From NCBI GenBank assembly GCA_045804965.1, contig JBJMMD010000008.1, positions 55,809 to 119,808 on the forward strand: a stretch of DNA of 64,000 nucleotides, in the 5' to 3' direction. This document shows positions 1 to 7,734 of this stretch, piece by piece (within the stretch, counting starts at the first letter, position 1; each line of letters opens with the position of its first letter). This DNA comes from CAVTUU01 sp045804965 (GTDB taxonomy: Bacteria > Chloroflexota > Chloroflexia > Thermomicrobiales > UBA6265). Both the position numbers and the translations under genes were made by a program. The notes beneath the pieces were generated by a model, which ran no database searches, had not been told where the DNA came from, and saw only the letters and a program-made list of their open reading frames with translations.

Positions 1-764
1 GTAGGTTCACTGGTCTCTGTCCGCTCCACGGTCGCCGTTTCAGTCGGTTCTGTCGTCACAGTCGCCGTGTCTGGCACGGCTGTAGCGGTGGGCGGCACTG
101 TTTCGGTCGCAGTCGCCGTCGCGGTTTCCGTCGGCTTCGAAGTTGCCGTAGAGGTTTCGATCTTCTTCGGCGTCGGCGTGGCAGACGGCGCGATGGTGGG
201 TGCGAGCACATTTGGAAGCGGCGTCGGCGTTTCCGTGGCAACGGTCTGCGCCACCGCGGCATTCGTCGCAGTGGCGGCCGGCACCGCGGTATTTTGGGCG
301 GTGGCGGTTTCGCTCGAGGCGCCGGCGAAAGATGTGCGCGTCGGCGGCGGATTGTCGTTACCGTTGCGGTTGAACTGCGCGACGGCGAGGAAACTGAACA
401 CTGCCAGCAGGGCGAGCGCCGCGGCCGCGGCCGGAGCCACGCCGAAGCGGCCGCTGGTGATCGCCGCCGCGACCCGGTCCCAGACACCCTGACCGCGCTC
501 GACTCGTTCTCGGACCTGCCGGCTGACCGTAGGGCTCGGCGGCAGATGCGGCAGCTCGCGGAGACCGTGCGCCATCATCTCCATGTGCTCGGCAAAGGCG
601 CGGCAGGACGGGCACCCTACTAGGTGGGCGAGGAGATTGCGGTTGGACACGGGATCGAGGGGACCGTCGAGCCGCGCAGAGATCAGCGCTTCCGCCTCTG
701 CATGCGAGAGCGGCGCGGGGCCACCCGGACGTTCCCGGCCCGGCATGTTGTTGCCGGTGCTCAC
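1..764 (-). CDS. Zinc-finger anti-sigma factor (partial at window edge)
   Basis: Probable membrane-anchored anti-sigma factor that holds the upstream ECF sigma factor inactive. The GTG start overlaps the sigma stop codon by four bases (761-764). Residues 47-54 form a zf-HC2-like H-x3-C-x2-C motif (HLVGCPSC). One transmembrane helix follows at about residues 108-131, then a long Thr/Pro/Ala-rich, low-complexity extracellular stretch that runs off the left edge, so the C-terminus is missing. The zinc finger, the helix and the sigma-factor overlap are seen directly; partnership with the sigma factor is inferred from the overlap. The Thr/Pro region creates many spurious ORFs in other frames. Confidence 0.82.
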   Translation of the reverse strand, partial: MSTGNNMPGRERPGGPAPLSHAEAEALISARLDGPLDPVSNRNLLAHLVGCPSCRAFAEHMEMMAHGLRELPHLPPSPTVSRQVRERVERGQGVWDRVAAAITSGRFGVAPAAAAALALLAVFSFLAVAQFNRNGNDNPPPTRTSFAGASSETATAQNTAVPAATATNAAVAQTVATETPTPLPNVLAPTIAPSATPTPKKIETSTATSKPTETATATATETVPPTATAVPDTATVTTEPTETATVERTETSEP

Positions 765-1396
765 CGGTCTTCCTCCAAAATGCTCATCGCCCCTGAACCT
801 GAAGCATCTTCTGTCGGGTCCCCATACGCCGCGGCAAACGCCTTGCGCGCGCGAAACAGTCGTAATTTGGCCGCGTTTTCGGTGATGCCGAGCGCGGCCG
901 CAGTATCAGCCAGCGAGAGACCTTGATAGTGCCGGAGCAGCAGCGCGGCCGCGTAATGCTGTGGCAACAACGCGAGCGCTTGTTCAACATCGTGACGCCG
1001 GCCGACGGTTCGTTCGACCACTTCACCAGAGGCGTGGTCCTGCCCAGGCATGAACGGAACCCACCGCACCAGCTTGCGGCGGCGGAGATGGGAGATTGCG
1101 GTGTTCGTCGCAATCCGGTAAATCCACGCTTTGAAGGCCAGGTCGGGCCGGGTGTTGGGCAGGGCGCGATAAGCTTTAACAAACGCGTCTTGTGTTAAAT
1201 CCTCCGCGAGCGCGCGGTCACCAACCATGCGATGAATGTAGTTCAGCACCGGTGCGTGATAGCGTTCAAATAGCCGTTCAAAGGCTACTGGGTCCCCCGC
1301 GCGGGCACGCCCGACGAGATCCCCATCATCAACCACGACGCCGCTCCCAGCCCGCGTGCCCGTGGCGCTGCCAACCCAAGTAAGCGCTTGATCCAT
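761..1396 (-). CDS. ECF-type RNA polymerase sigma factor
   Basis: Sigma-70 family extracytoplasmic-function factor of 211 residues. Region 2 is visible as FERLFERYHAPVLNYIHR followed by AEDLTQDAFVKAYRAL, and region 4 as LPQHYAAALLLRHYQGLSLADTAAALGI with the helix-turn-helix before RLFRARKAF. The ATG at 1396 is preferred to an upstream start at 1456 because AGGAAGGGA lies just upstream and because family N-termini are short. The N-terminal 30 residues are low in similarity to the family. The following gene overlaps by four bases and is its likely anti-sigma factor, so the two are co-transcribed. Confidence 0.88.
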   Translation of the reverse strand: MDQALTWVGSATGTRAGSGVVVDDGDLVGRARAGDPVAFERLFERYHAPVLNYIHRMVGDRALAEDLTQDAFVKAYRALPNTRPDLAFKAWIYRIATNTAISHLRRRKLVRWVPFMPGQDHASGEVVERTVGRRHDVEQALALLPQHYAAALLLRHYQGLSLADTAAALGITENAAKLRLFRARKAFAAAYGDPTEDASGSGAMSILEEDR

Positions 1397-1594
1397 GCTT
1401 GCGACGGTCCCTTCCTTTCGGCATCTCAAACGCACAACGAGGGGATGTGGTTTCACCCAGATTTGGTGGGTTTGGCGGTGGGGATTGGTCCAGCGCGCAG
1501 GCGATCATGTCGCTCAGAATAACAAATACGCTCCGTGGTTTGAGTGAGCGCGAGGTAAGAGTTCACTGGTGATTTCACATGGCGCGCGGCGATA

Positions 1595-1608
1595 GTTCCA
1601 CGTGGAAC
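1595..1608. other. parS-like 14-bp palindrome
   Basis: GTTCCACGTGGAAC is a perfect palindrome lying between the YihY gene and the sigma-factor gene. It matches the core of the ParB-binding parS site (TGTTTCACGTGAAACA; variants with CCACGTGG are known in pseudomonads). The outermost consensus bases are absent here (A and G instead of T and A). No parA or parB gene is in the window. Confidence 0.45.
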
Positions 1609-1640
1609 GTACAGTCACCCGATGACACTCGGAGTTGCGG

Positions 1641-2570
1641 TCAAGCAATGCGCTCACCGAATGCCTTCGTCACTTGCTGGCCGGTCGCGGCGCCCGAGAT
1701 CGCCGCTTCGCCGGCGCTGCGGTGTTGTTCGAGATATTGCAGCAACGAGGAGTTCAACTCTCCGCCAAGCAAGATGATCGCGCTGATGACGTAAAGCCAG
1801 AACACGAAGGCGAGGAGCGCGCCCAGCACGCCATAGGCGGTGGCGTAGTGGCCGAGATATTCGAAGTAGAAGCTCAGGGCAAAGGTCGAGCCCCCCCACA
1901 GCACGACCGCGAACAGCGCTCCCGGAATGACAGTCCAGGTCGCGAGGTTGATATTCGGCCCAAAGCGATACAGGGTCGCAAGCCCGAGAAAGAGGAGGAG
2001 CGCAAGCAGCGGCCACCGCGAAAGTTGCCAAAGCTCCGTCCAAGTGTCGTTCGTGCCGAGCGAGTTCCCGATCCAGCGCTCAATCCCATCCCGGACAAGA
2101 ATGAGCGCCGAAATCAGCAGAATAGGGATTGCGAGGGCGAGCGTGAGCGCGAGCGCGATGGCGGTCCGATGCGGCCAGGGGCGTGTCTCGTCGACCTCGT
2201 ACGCCTTATTCAACGCCTTCATCAAGGCCACGATGCCGTTCTTGCCTCCCCACAATGCGAGCAGGGCGCTGATCGAAAGCGCTCCACCAGATTGGCTATG
2301 AATGATTTGCTCGATTGGATCTCGAATCGCCACCGCTTGAGCATACGCCAGGTGATTAAAGAGAAAGTCCGTGATCCGGTTCAGCACATCTTCGGTGCCG
2401 ATGAGACGGCTGATCCGGGCGGAGAGGGCGGCGAGGAAGATGAGCAGAGGCACGGTGGAAAACAGAAAGTGATAGGCCACCCCAGCCGCCATGCCCATCA
2501 GGTCATCTTTATGGGCGCTCTTGGCGGTGTACTTGACGACGCCAATCAGATGTATCGGATGAACAGCCAC
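1641..2570 (-). CDS. YihY/BrkB-family inner-membrane protein
   Basis: Integral membrane protein of 309 residues with about six transmembrane segments. The N-terminal part has the family features: an amphipathic start, then AAGVAYHFLFSTVPLLIFL. The later segments include GPNINLATWTVIPGALFAVVLW and ATAYGVLGALLAFVFWLYVISAIILLGGELN, the latter being the characteristic C-terminal signature ending in GGELN. Family members were once called RNase BN or serum-resistance BrkB; their transport role is not settled. The gene stands alone. The 180 bases to the sigma-factor gene hold the parS-like palindrome. Confidence 0.85.
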   Translation of the reverse strand: MAVHPIHLIGVVKYTAKSAHKDDLMGMAAGVAYHFLFSTVPLLIFLAALSARISRLIGTEDVLNRITDFLFNHLAYAQAVAIRDPIEQIIHSQSGGALSISALLALWGGKNGIVALMKALNKAYEVDETRPWPHRTAIALALTLALAIPILLISALILVRDGIERWIGNSLGTNDTWTELWQLSRWPLLALLLFLGLATLYRFGPNINLATWTVIPGALFAVVLWGGSTFALSFYFEYLGHYATAYGVLGALLAFVFWLYVISAIILLGGELNSSLLQYLEQHRSAGEAAISGAATGQQVTKAFGERIA

Positions 2571-2599
2571 GCGATGCCTCCGAACGAGCCCCCGCCTTA

Positions 2600-2880
2600 G
2601 TAGTCTCTATGGCACACGGCTCTTCTACGCAACCACTATACCGTGGGCCCTGTGATACCCAGATCGTTCCCTCCGCGGCCGCGCCGCGAACGCCGAGCAG
2701 GAAGCCCAGCTCTTAGACGACGAAGCCGCCTCTAGGGCTGAGCCCGGGTCGGGTGCCGGCAGACGCCGGCTCTCGTTAGCCGGACTCTAGCCGGCGGTCA
2801 GGTTGTACCCGGACCTTCTAGTCGCAGGCACGCGGCTGCGCCGCGTCGGATGTGGGGAACGACAATATACCGTCGGACCC
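2600..2880. repeat. GC-rich palindromic intergenic repeat (family A)
   Basis: No credible gene. The stretch consists of nested GC-rich inverted repeats: CGCGGCCGCGCCGCG near 2675, GCCGGCAGACGCCGGC near 2755 and GCGGCTGCGCCGC near 2832. They alternate with modules such as GACGAAGCC, TAGCCGG and GCCCGGGTC, the same as in the intergenic repeats at 9064, 36980, 39590, 40700, 41990, 47690 and 49040. Confidence 0.6.
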
Positions 2881-2915
2881 AGCCATTCCCCACAACATGC
2901 TATCGTCCTATCGTG

Positions 2916-3320
2916 ATGAACGCGCCGGGAACCATCGACATCACTGCGACAGGCCAGACCTTCGGCGAGGCGTTGACGAACGCGCTGCTCCAAGTCATCG
3001 CGTATGCCGGCTCCTCGCTTCCTGAAGCGGAGGCATCGATCGCGATCCCGATCCGGGCGCGTGAATCCGACAGCACGGCCCTCACCCGTGCCATGGTTTC
3101 CCAGATCCTCGCCGAGCTCGAGCAGGGCGCGCAGATTGCTACGGTGCGGATCGATGGGCTGCTCAAGCGCGATGGCGACTTCGTCTGCTGGGGATATGCG
3201 TTCGCCGCGCCGGAGCCCTCCACTTCCCCCAAGCATGCGTATGCGGTTCGCGATCTGACGATTCGAGACGCTACGAGCGGGACCGAAATTCTGGTGACGC
3301 TCGCACAGGAAAGTGGGTAA
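2916..3320 (+). CDS. Small conserved-looking protein, weak archease resemblance
   Basis: Soluble protein of 134 residues with no signal peptide or membrane segment. The N-terminus (DITATGQTFGEALTNALLQVI) recalls the start of archease-type proteins, whose domain helps RNA ligase RtcB. The usual C-terminal half is not clearly recognisable, so function is left open. ATG 2916 is chosen over the upstream ATG at 2850, which would add an atypical leader. The next gene starts two bases after the stop, so the two are probably co-transcribed. Confidence 0.6.
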   Translation: MNAPGTIDITATGQTFGEALTNALLQVIAYAGSSLPEAEASIAIPIRARESDSTALTRAMVSQILAELEQGAQIATVRIDGLLKRDGDFVCWGYAFAAPEPSTSPKHAYAVRDLTIRDATSGTEILVTLAQESG

Positions 3321-3321
3321 C

Positions 3322-3723
3322 ATGAGCCACGTGAGCCAGCAGGGAGCGCTCAATCGGCATCCGACGCTGGCGACCGATCAGCGCGAGCTTCGGTTCACGC
3401 TGCACGACTCGCCGGTTGTCGAGACCCGGTCGGCGCCCGGTACGATCGATGTCGGTGAAGGCGGTCGCCTGCTCGGCCTCGAAGTTGATTTGTCAGGGCT
3501 GTCAGCGCACGCGATTCCCGGCGAACGGGATTCTGGAGATTCGGTCGTCAGTTTCGACGGAGATGGACTTTATTTTGCGATCATGCCTGATCTGGGCGGA
3601 CAGAGCCGGAGCGCGCCAGTAACGGTCGCGGTCGGCTTGAACGCAGATGGTTCGCCCGTGCAACTCGCGATTGCTCGGCGAGGGGCCGAGTACGAAATCA
3701 CTTATCCCAGCGGCAATCGGTGA
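3322..3723 (+). CDS. Hypothetical protein, DUF2283-like C-terminal half
   Basis: Soluble protein of 133 residues. Its middle (APGTIDVGEGGRLLGLEVDL) and the motif DGDGLYFAI slightly resemble the short DUF2283 proteins, which pair a calculated-use strand with a glycine turn; this similarity is weak and not proof. ATG 3322 has AGGAAAG upstream; an in-frame GTG at 3313 overlaps the previous gene and lacks a good ribosome site. Forms a likely two-gene operon with the preceding reading frame. Function unknown. Confidence 0.6.
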   Translation: MSHVSQQGALNRHPTLATDQRELRFTLHDSPVVETRSAPGTIDVGEGGRLLGLEVDLSGLSAHAIPGERDSGDSVVSFDGDGLYFAIMPDLGGQSRSAPVTVAVGLNADGSPVQLAIARRGAEYEITYPSGNR

Positions 3724-3805
3724 TGGACGCTCGGCCGGCCCGGTGGGCTGGCATCGTGCGAAGACGAGGAGTCCACCGGGGTGGAGTGAGGTCGGGATAT
3801 TCAGG

Positions 3806-4084
3806 TCAAGTCGCTGGTTCGTCGATGACCTTAGCGAGCTTTCCGGCCGACGGCAAGCGGACCGCGTCACCGTCCTCAATCCGAAACGTGACCGGTTCCC
3901 AACCACTATGACGCGAGCCGCCGTGCCAGGCAAGCGCGGAAACGAGCACGGTTCCCTCGGTCATCGTCACCGCGATGCAGGACAACCGCTGCGGATAGCG
4001 ATCGAGGGCACCGCCGATCGCCTCGAGGCGTGTCGACCACGTTTCGCTCGGGTCACGATGACCCGACGACAACCGCTGAACCAC
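3806..4084 (-). CDS. Hypothetical 92-residue protein
   Basis: I do not recognise this protein. It is soluble, with a central hydrophobic core (LSCIAVTMTEGTVLVSALAWHGG) followed by GWEPVTFRIEDGDAVRLP, which reads like a small beta-rich domain. The GTG start at 4084 has a strong Shine-Dalgarno (GGAAGGGG) at proper spacing, which is the main reason for accepting it. It is convergent with the two small genes upstream. Confidence 0.5.
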   Translation of the reverse strand: MVQRLSSGHRDPSETWSTRLEAIGGALDRYPQRLSCIAVTMTEGTVLVSALAWHGGSRHSGWEPVTFRIEDGDAVRLPSAGKLAKVIDEPAT

Positions 4085-4215
4085 AATTGCCCCTTCCCTG
4101 AGAATAAGTTCCTCAGTCAGTGTAGCAAGCTACGGCCGAAATTCGGCATGGGCCAGCCGTCTTGGCTGTGGTCGAACAAAGTACCCTCCTCATCTCAAGA
4201 CCTCGGCGCTTACTC

Positions 4216-4253
4216 TTGACAATTCATTCTGATACGTGTAAGTTATTACTTAC
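4216..4253 (+). promoter_or_regulatory. Promoter with overlapping inverted-repeat operator
   Basis: TTGACA at 4216-4221 is followed after 17 bases by TAAGTT (4239-4244). Over this -10 region lies the inverted repeat GTAAGT-TATT-ACTTAC (4238-4253), ending two bases before the ATG at 4256. An autoregulatory site for the ArsR-type protein is the natural reading. No Shine-Dalgarno is present, so the transcript is probably leaderless. Confidence 0.6.
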
Positions 4254-4255
4254 AT

Positions 4256-4639
4256 ATGAGTACTCAAGTTGTCCCTGACCACGCGAATCCGTCCGGGGAT
4301 GATCTGCTGAGAGTCCTCGCAGCGCTCGCAAATCCGCACCGCCTGCAAATCGTGGCGGCGCTGACGCATGGGCGCAACTACGTCAGCCAGCTTGCCCGCG
4401 AATTGGGCATCAGCCGGCCATTGTTGCACATGCATCTGCAGCGCTTGGAAGCCGCGGGGTTGGTCATCGGGATGCTTGAGCTCTCGGAGGACGGAAAAGC
4501 GATGAAATATTTCCAGGTAACCCCGTTCGCGCTCCAACTCACGCCTGAACGGATCACCAATGCTGTCAAAACGCTTACCAGCGCTGATCCAGGCGCTTCA
4601 GAATCTGTCGATCGTCAAACACCGGAGGGAGAATCGTGA
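4256..4639 (+). CDS. ArsR-type winged-helix transcriptional regulator
   Basis: DNA-binding protein of 127 residues. Residues 15-85 form a winged helix-turn-helix: LRVLAALANPHRLQIVAALTHG then YVSQLARELGISRPLLHMHLQRLEAAGLV, with wing residues in MLELSEDGKAMKYFQVTPF. No cysteine or histidine metal site of the classic ArsR kind is visible, so the inducer is probably not a thiol-bound metal. It overlaps the next gene by four bases. Its promoter carries a 6-4-6 inverted repeat that probably serves for autorepression. Confidence 0.85.
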   Translation: MSTQVVPDHANPSGDDLLRVLAALANPHRLQIVAALTHGRNYVSQLARELGISRPLLHMHLQRLEAAGLVIGMLELSEDGKAMKYFQVTPFALQLTPERITNAVKTLTSADPGASESVDRQTPEGES

Positions 4640-4938
4640 TTACGCCGTTAGCAAGTGATGTGTGGGCCGGTTGGGGCAGCGTCCTGTTCGTGAGCCTGAT
4701 TGCGATCTTGATCGGCGCGGTGGTGATTATCGGAGCCTGGCAAAGCATTAAGTCCGCGAACGTGAAATCGATTGCTCGCGAGACGGTCGCCCGCGATGAG
4801 GCGTACCGGAAGCTGGCGGAAGAAACCGCGAGCTCCAATCAACGGTTGGCCCGCGATCAGCAGCAGATGGCAGAGACCCTGTTCGCGGTGCAGACAAAGG
4901 TCGATGCGATCGAGCGGATGCTGCGCGAGGTAGAGTAG
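4636..4938 (+). CDS. Single-pass membrane protein with coiled coil
   Basis: 100 residues. One transmembrane helix (WGSVLFVSLIAILIGAVVII, about residues 13-33) is followed by a charged helical tail rich in Ala, Glu, Gln and Arg that probably forms a coiled coil. The GTG start overlaps the stop of the regulator gene (GTGA), so the two are translationally coupled; this arrangement resembles PadR/ArsR-like regulators coupled to a small membrane partner. It may be the target or sensor of that regulator. Function unknown. Confidence 0.7.
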   Translation: MITPLASDVWAGWGSVLFVSLIAILIGAVVIIGAWQSIKSANVKSIARETVARDEAYRKLAEETASSNQRLARDQQQMAETLFAVQTKVDAIERMLREVE

Positions 4939-5529
4939 GCGCGGATACTCGGTCGCCGCCCCACCCACGGCAATGGAGCGGACAATCCACGGTCAAGCGA
5001 TCCGACATGTGGCTCAACCCTCAATGGCTGCCATGAGTGCCTCAGAAGCGATCGCCAAATTGGTTCGTAGTCTTTACATAACTTATTGTGCATGCTCTGG
5101 TCCATCATTCACGGCCGACGCCATGAGCGCCTGAAGGTCTAATTCAACGACTCGAGTTGGAAGAGGGGAGGCTCCCGCCTCTCTCGCAGTTGCTCATGAC
5201 CTATGTCGTGGACCTGCTATCGTGCGTCCTTTTTTAACCGGAGATGTCATTCGTCACGTTCAACCGTAACGCTGGCAACGACTGATCATCTACGCACTGG
5301 CGCCGCATCGGCGCCAGATTCGGAGGGATTTCCGCCGGACGGCACAGCAAGGTTATCGTTGTCGCGATCTAGTTTGTCCTCCTCGAAACGCTTGTCGTCC
5401 GCTCCGGGCTCGTCCCGGCGCTGACGCTCAATCTCCGCTGCCGCATGTGGTGGCCGAGCAAACACTGGCGGGGCAGCGCCGGTACACCGCCGGTTCGGAA
5501 GTGACCGGCGATTGACGGAGCCCGCGCTC
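4939..5529. other. Gene-free stretch
   Basis: About 590 bases without a convincing gene. ORFs on both strands here have no recognisable domain and no supporting ribosome site. A hairpin (GAGGGGAGGC / GCCTCTCTC) lies near 5165-5187 without a U-run. Nothing else is identified. Confidence 0.5.
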
Positions 5530-5579
5530 GGCACGCCTCCTGCGTAAACCGTCACCGTGATTAACGCGGGAGGCGTGCC
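5530..5579 (+). promoter_or_regulatory. 16-bp hairpin masking the Shine-Dalgarno of topoisomerase IB
   Basis: The arms 5530-5545 and 5564-5579 pair over 16 bp with a single G-U pair, enclosing an 18-base loop. The only good ribosome site, GGGAGG (5568-5573), is inside the 3' arm, eight bases before the GTG start at 5582. Folding would therefore block initiation. No U-run follows, so it is not a standard terminator. Confidence 0.6.
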
Positions 5580-5581
5580 TG

Positions 5582-6655
5582 GTGGTAATTGAGCTTGATA
5601 TAACGGAAGTCGATTCTGAGGCGGCGGCAGAAGCCGCCGGTTTGCGCTACGTGACAGATGAGGAACCGGGCTACCGCCGTCTTCGCGCTGGTTCGGGCTT
5701 CCGCTACGTCGACGCCAACGGCGAGCGGGTAACATCCGAGCGGACACTGGCCCGGATCAAGTCGCTCGTCATTCCGCCGGCTTGGACCGATATCTGGATT
5801 TGCGCATCAGCAAACGGGCATCTGCAAGCAACCGGCCGGGATGCGAAAGGGCGAAAGCAATACCGCTATCACCCGAAGTGGCGGGAGAGGCGGGATCAGT
5901 CGAAATATGATCACATGATCGCGTTCGGGCGGGCGCTTCCCTCATTGCGAGAGACCGTGGCCGACAACCTTGCGAAACCGGGAATCGAGCGCGAAAAAGT
6001 GCTCGCCGCCGTAGTCAGACTTCTCGAAACTACACTCATCCGCATTGGCAACGAGGAATATGCCCGCACGAACCATTCCTTCGGCCTGACCACCCTGCGG
6101 GATCGGCACGTCGACGTCAACGGTTCCTCGGTGCGCTTTCACTTCCGCGGCAAGAGCGGTATCGATCACGACGTCGACGTGCAGGACCCGAAATTGGCGC
6201 GGATCGTCAAGCGCTGCCGCGATCTCCCCGGTCAAATGCTCTTTCAATATCAAAACGGGGACGGCGAGCGCCGGCCGGTAACGTCCGGCGATGTCAACAA
6301 CTACTTGCGCAGCGTCACCAATGAGAACTTCACGGCGAAGGACTTCCGGACCTGGGCAGGAACGCTCTTAGCGCTCGAATCGCTCTGTTCCGTGGAACCG
6401 GATGTCTCGGAAAGCGAACGGAAGCGCATCCTCGTCCAGACGATCGACGAGGTCGCCGCCCAACTCGGCAACACCCGCGCCGTGTGCCGGAAGTGTTATA
6501 TCCACCCCGCCGTGATCGACGCATTCCTCGCCGGCGAACTGCCCACCGGCCTCTGCAACGTTGATTTCTCCCAATCAGCCTCTTCGCAGCTCGGTCTCAG
6601 TTCGTCAGAACAGGCCCTTCTCAACTTCCTTGAGGACCAGCAAAGCCGAAACTAG
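5582..6655 (+). CDS. DNA topoisomerase IB (poxvirus-type)
   Basis: Relaxes supercoiled DNA by a 3'-phosphotyrosyl intermediate. 357 residues, typical of bacterial topoisomerase IB. The N-terminal domain has the family patterns PGYRRLRAGSGFRYVDANGERV and GRDAKGRKQYRYHPKWR; the catalytic domain has RIGNEEYARTNHSFGLTTLRDRHV, FHFRGKSGIDHDV, TAKDFRTWAGTLLALESL and the nucleophile in CRKCYIHP (Tyr306). The active-site Arg and Lys are in these motifs. The GTG start at 5582 is preceded by the masked Shine-Dalgarno. The stop codon overlaps the convergent SGNH gene. These enzymes are often acquired laterally and are not essential. Confidence 0.92.
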   Translation: MVIELDITEVDSEAAAEAAGLRYVTDEEPGYRRLRAGSGFRYVDANGERVTSERTLARIKSLVIPPAWTDIWICASANGHLQATGRDAKGRKQYRYHPKWRERRDQSKYDHMIAFGRALPSLRETVADNLAKPGIEREKVLAAVVRLLETTLIRIGNEEYARTNHSFGLTTLRDRHVDVNGSSVRFHFRGKSGIDHDVDVQDPKLARIVKRCRDLPGQMLFQYQNGDGERRPVTSGDVNNYLRSVTNENFTAKDFRTWAGTLLALESLCSVEPDVSESERKRILVQTIDEVAAQLGNTRAVCRKCYIHPAVIDAFLAGELPTGLCNVDFSQSASSQLGLSSSEQALLNFLEDQQSRN

Positions 6656-7278
6656 CCGATCAGCGAGGTAACAACCTCAGCGACCGCCTTCCCAAGTTTG
6701 CCGTGCTCCGACGCTTCGAAATGAATACCGTCGACGTTACTTGACGTAATGATCGAGCCTGCGTCGAAGAAATCAACCTCGTTCCATTCCGCGAAGTTTT
6801 TATATTGCTTGCCGAAGCCCTTCGATTTCTCCTGCGAACCCGCGAACATTTCCGCCAGATCCGTCAGTTTCGCTACCGGCGGAGGGGCAATCATCAGGAC
6901 TCTCGGACGGCCCTTAGCCGGTCCGAACGACGACAGCTTGGCCATTTCCGCGAGCTTGGCGGAACTCTCGGCAATGTCCGACGCTGAGCGGTTGAACCGT
7001 TCCTTAAGATCGTTCGTGCCGAGCATGATGATCACGAGATCGATCGGCATGTGCGATTCCAGGCAGGGGATGATGTAGTCCCGCCCGTTCCGGTACGGAG
7101 AGATCGGATCGTCGACGACCGTCGTCCGCCCGTTCAGCCCCTCTTCGATCACCCGGTAGCCATCGCCGAGCTGCGTAGCCAGGACCCCGGTCCACCGTGC
7201 ATCCGGTCCCAACCGCTCTTTCGTCGCCGGATCGTAGCCCCAGGTGTTCGAATCGCCAAAACACACGACGGTCTTCAC
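6652..7278 (-). CDS. SGNH/GDSL-family hydrolase (arylesterase-like)
   Basis: Cytoplasmic esterase/lipase-type hydrolase of 208 residues. Block I is CFGDSNTWGYDP with the nucleophilic Ser10, the oxyanion Asn is in MLGTNDLKERF, and the catalytic Asp and His are in DGIHFEASEH near the C-terminus. The pattern is closest to the arylesterases active on small acyl esters. GTG 7278 is chosen because AAGGAG lies at proper spacing; the in-frame ATG at 7314 would add 12 unlikely residues. It ends inside the stop of the convergent topoisomerase gene. Confidence 0.88.
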   Translation of the reverse strand: MKTVVCFGDSNTWGYDPATKERLGPDARWTGVLATQLGDGYRVIEEGLNGRTTVVDDPISPYRNGRDYIIPCLESHMPIDLVIIMLGTNDLKERFNRSASDIAESSAKLAEMAKLSSFGPAKGRPRVLMIAPPPVAKLTDLAEMFAGSQEKSKGFGKQYKNFAEWNEVDFFDAGSIITSSNVDGIHFEASEHGKLGKAVAEVVTSLIG

Positions 7279-7734
7279 GCAATCCGCTCCTTCATCTGAC
7301 GATGGTATTTTCACCCGGGCAGGATACGGCCGCGCCGGGGTGTTTCCAAGAGGTTGGCCGCGCCGGCGGGTTGCAATTGCCGATTTCCTCCTCTAAGATC
7401 GGTGGCTGGGCACACGTGCCCACCTTAGGAGTCATGACCATGACATGCACGGGTCGCATGGCTTCCGTGAAGGAAGACCAGCGGAGTGAGACCCTCATCC
7501 GAACGCTTGATTTCCCGCTGTCCTGAAACATTGCGCAGGTGGACAGTGGGGCGGGCGCCCAGTAGCGACCCCTCCCGATACCTCGGGGGTTATTCAGTTC
7601 ATGGTCAATTCATTATCGTGGCGGCCCGGTAGGTCCGGTTCGGAGGGCTTATCGCCCTTCCCCGCCTTGCAACTCTTTTCCTCAGCATACGTGATCAATG
7701 GACACGTCGTCCTTCGCCGGCGGCGGGTATCGTC
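7279..7734. other. Gene-free stretch
   Basis: About 450 bases separating the divergent SGNH and MFS genes. No reading frame has a recognisable domain. The promoters of both neighbours should be here, but I do not see clear -35/-10 pairs. Confidence 0.45.

Noticed and set aside
67..492. 141-residue plus-strand frame rich in Val, Ala and Gly
   Set aside because: Shadow of the Thr/Pro-rich region of the anti-sigma factor.
1635..2600. 321-residue plus-strand frame over the YihY gene
   Set aside because: Highly charged shadow; the minus strand has an obvious membrane protein.
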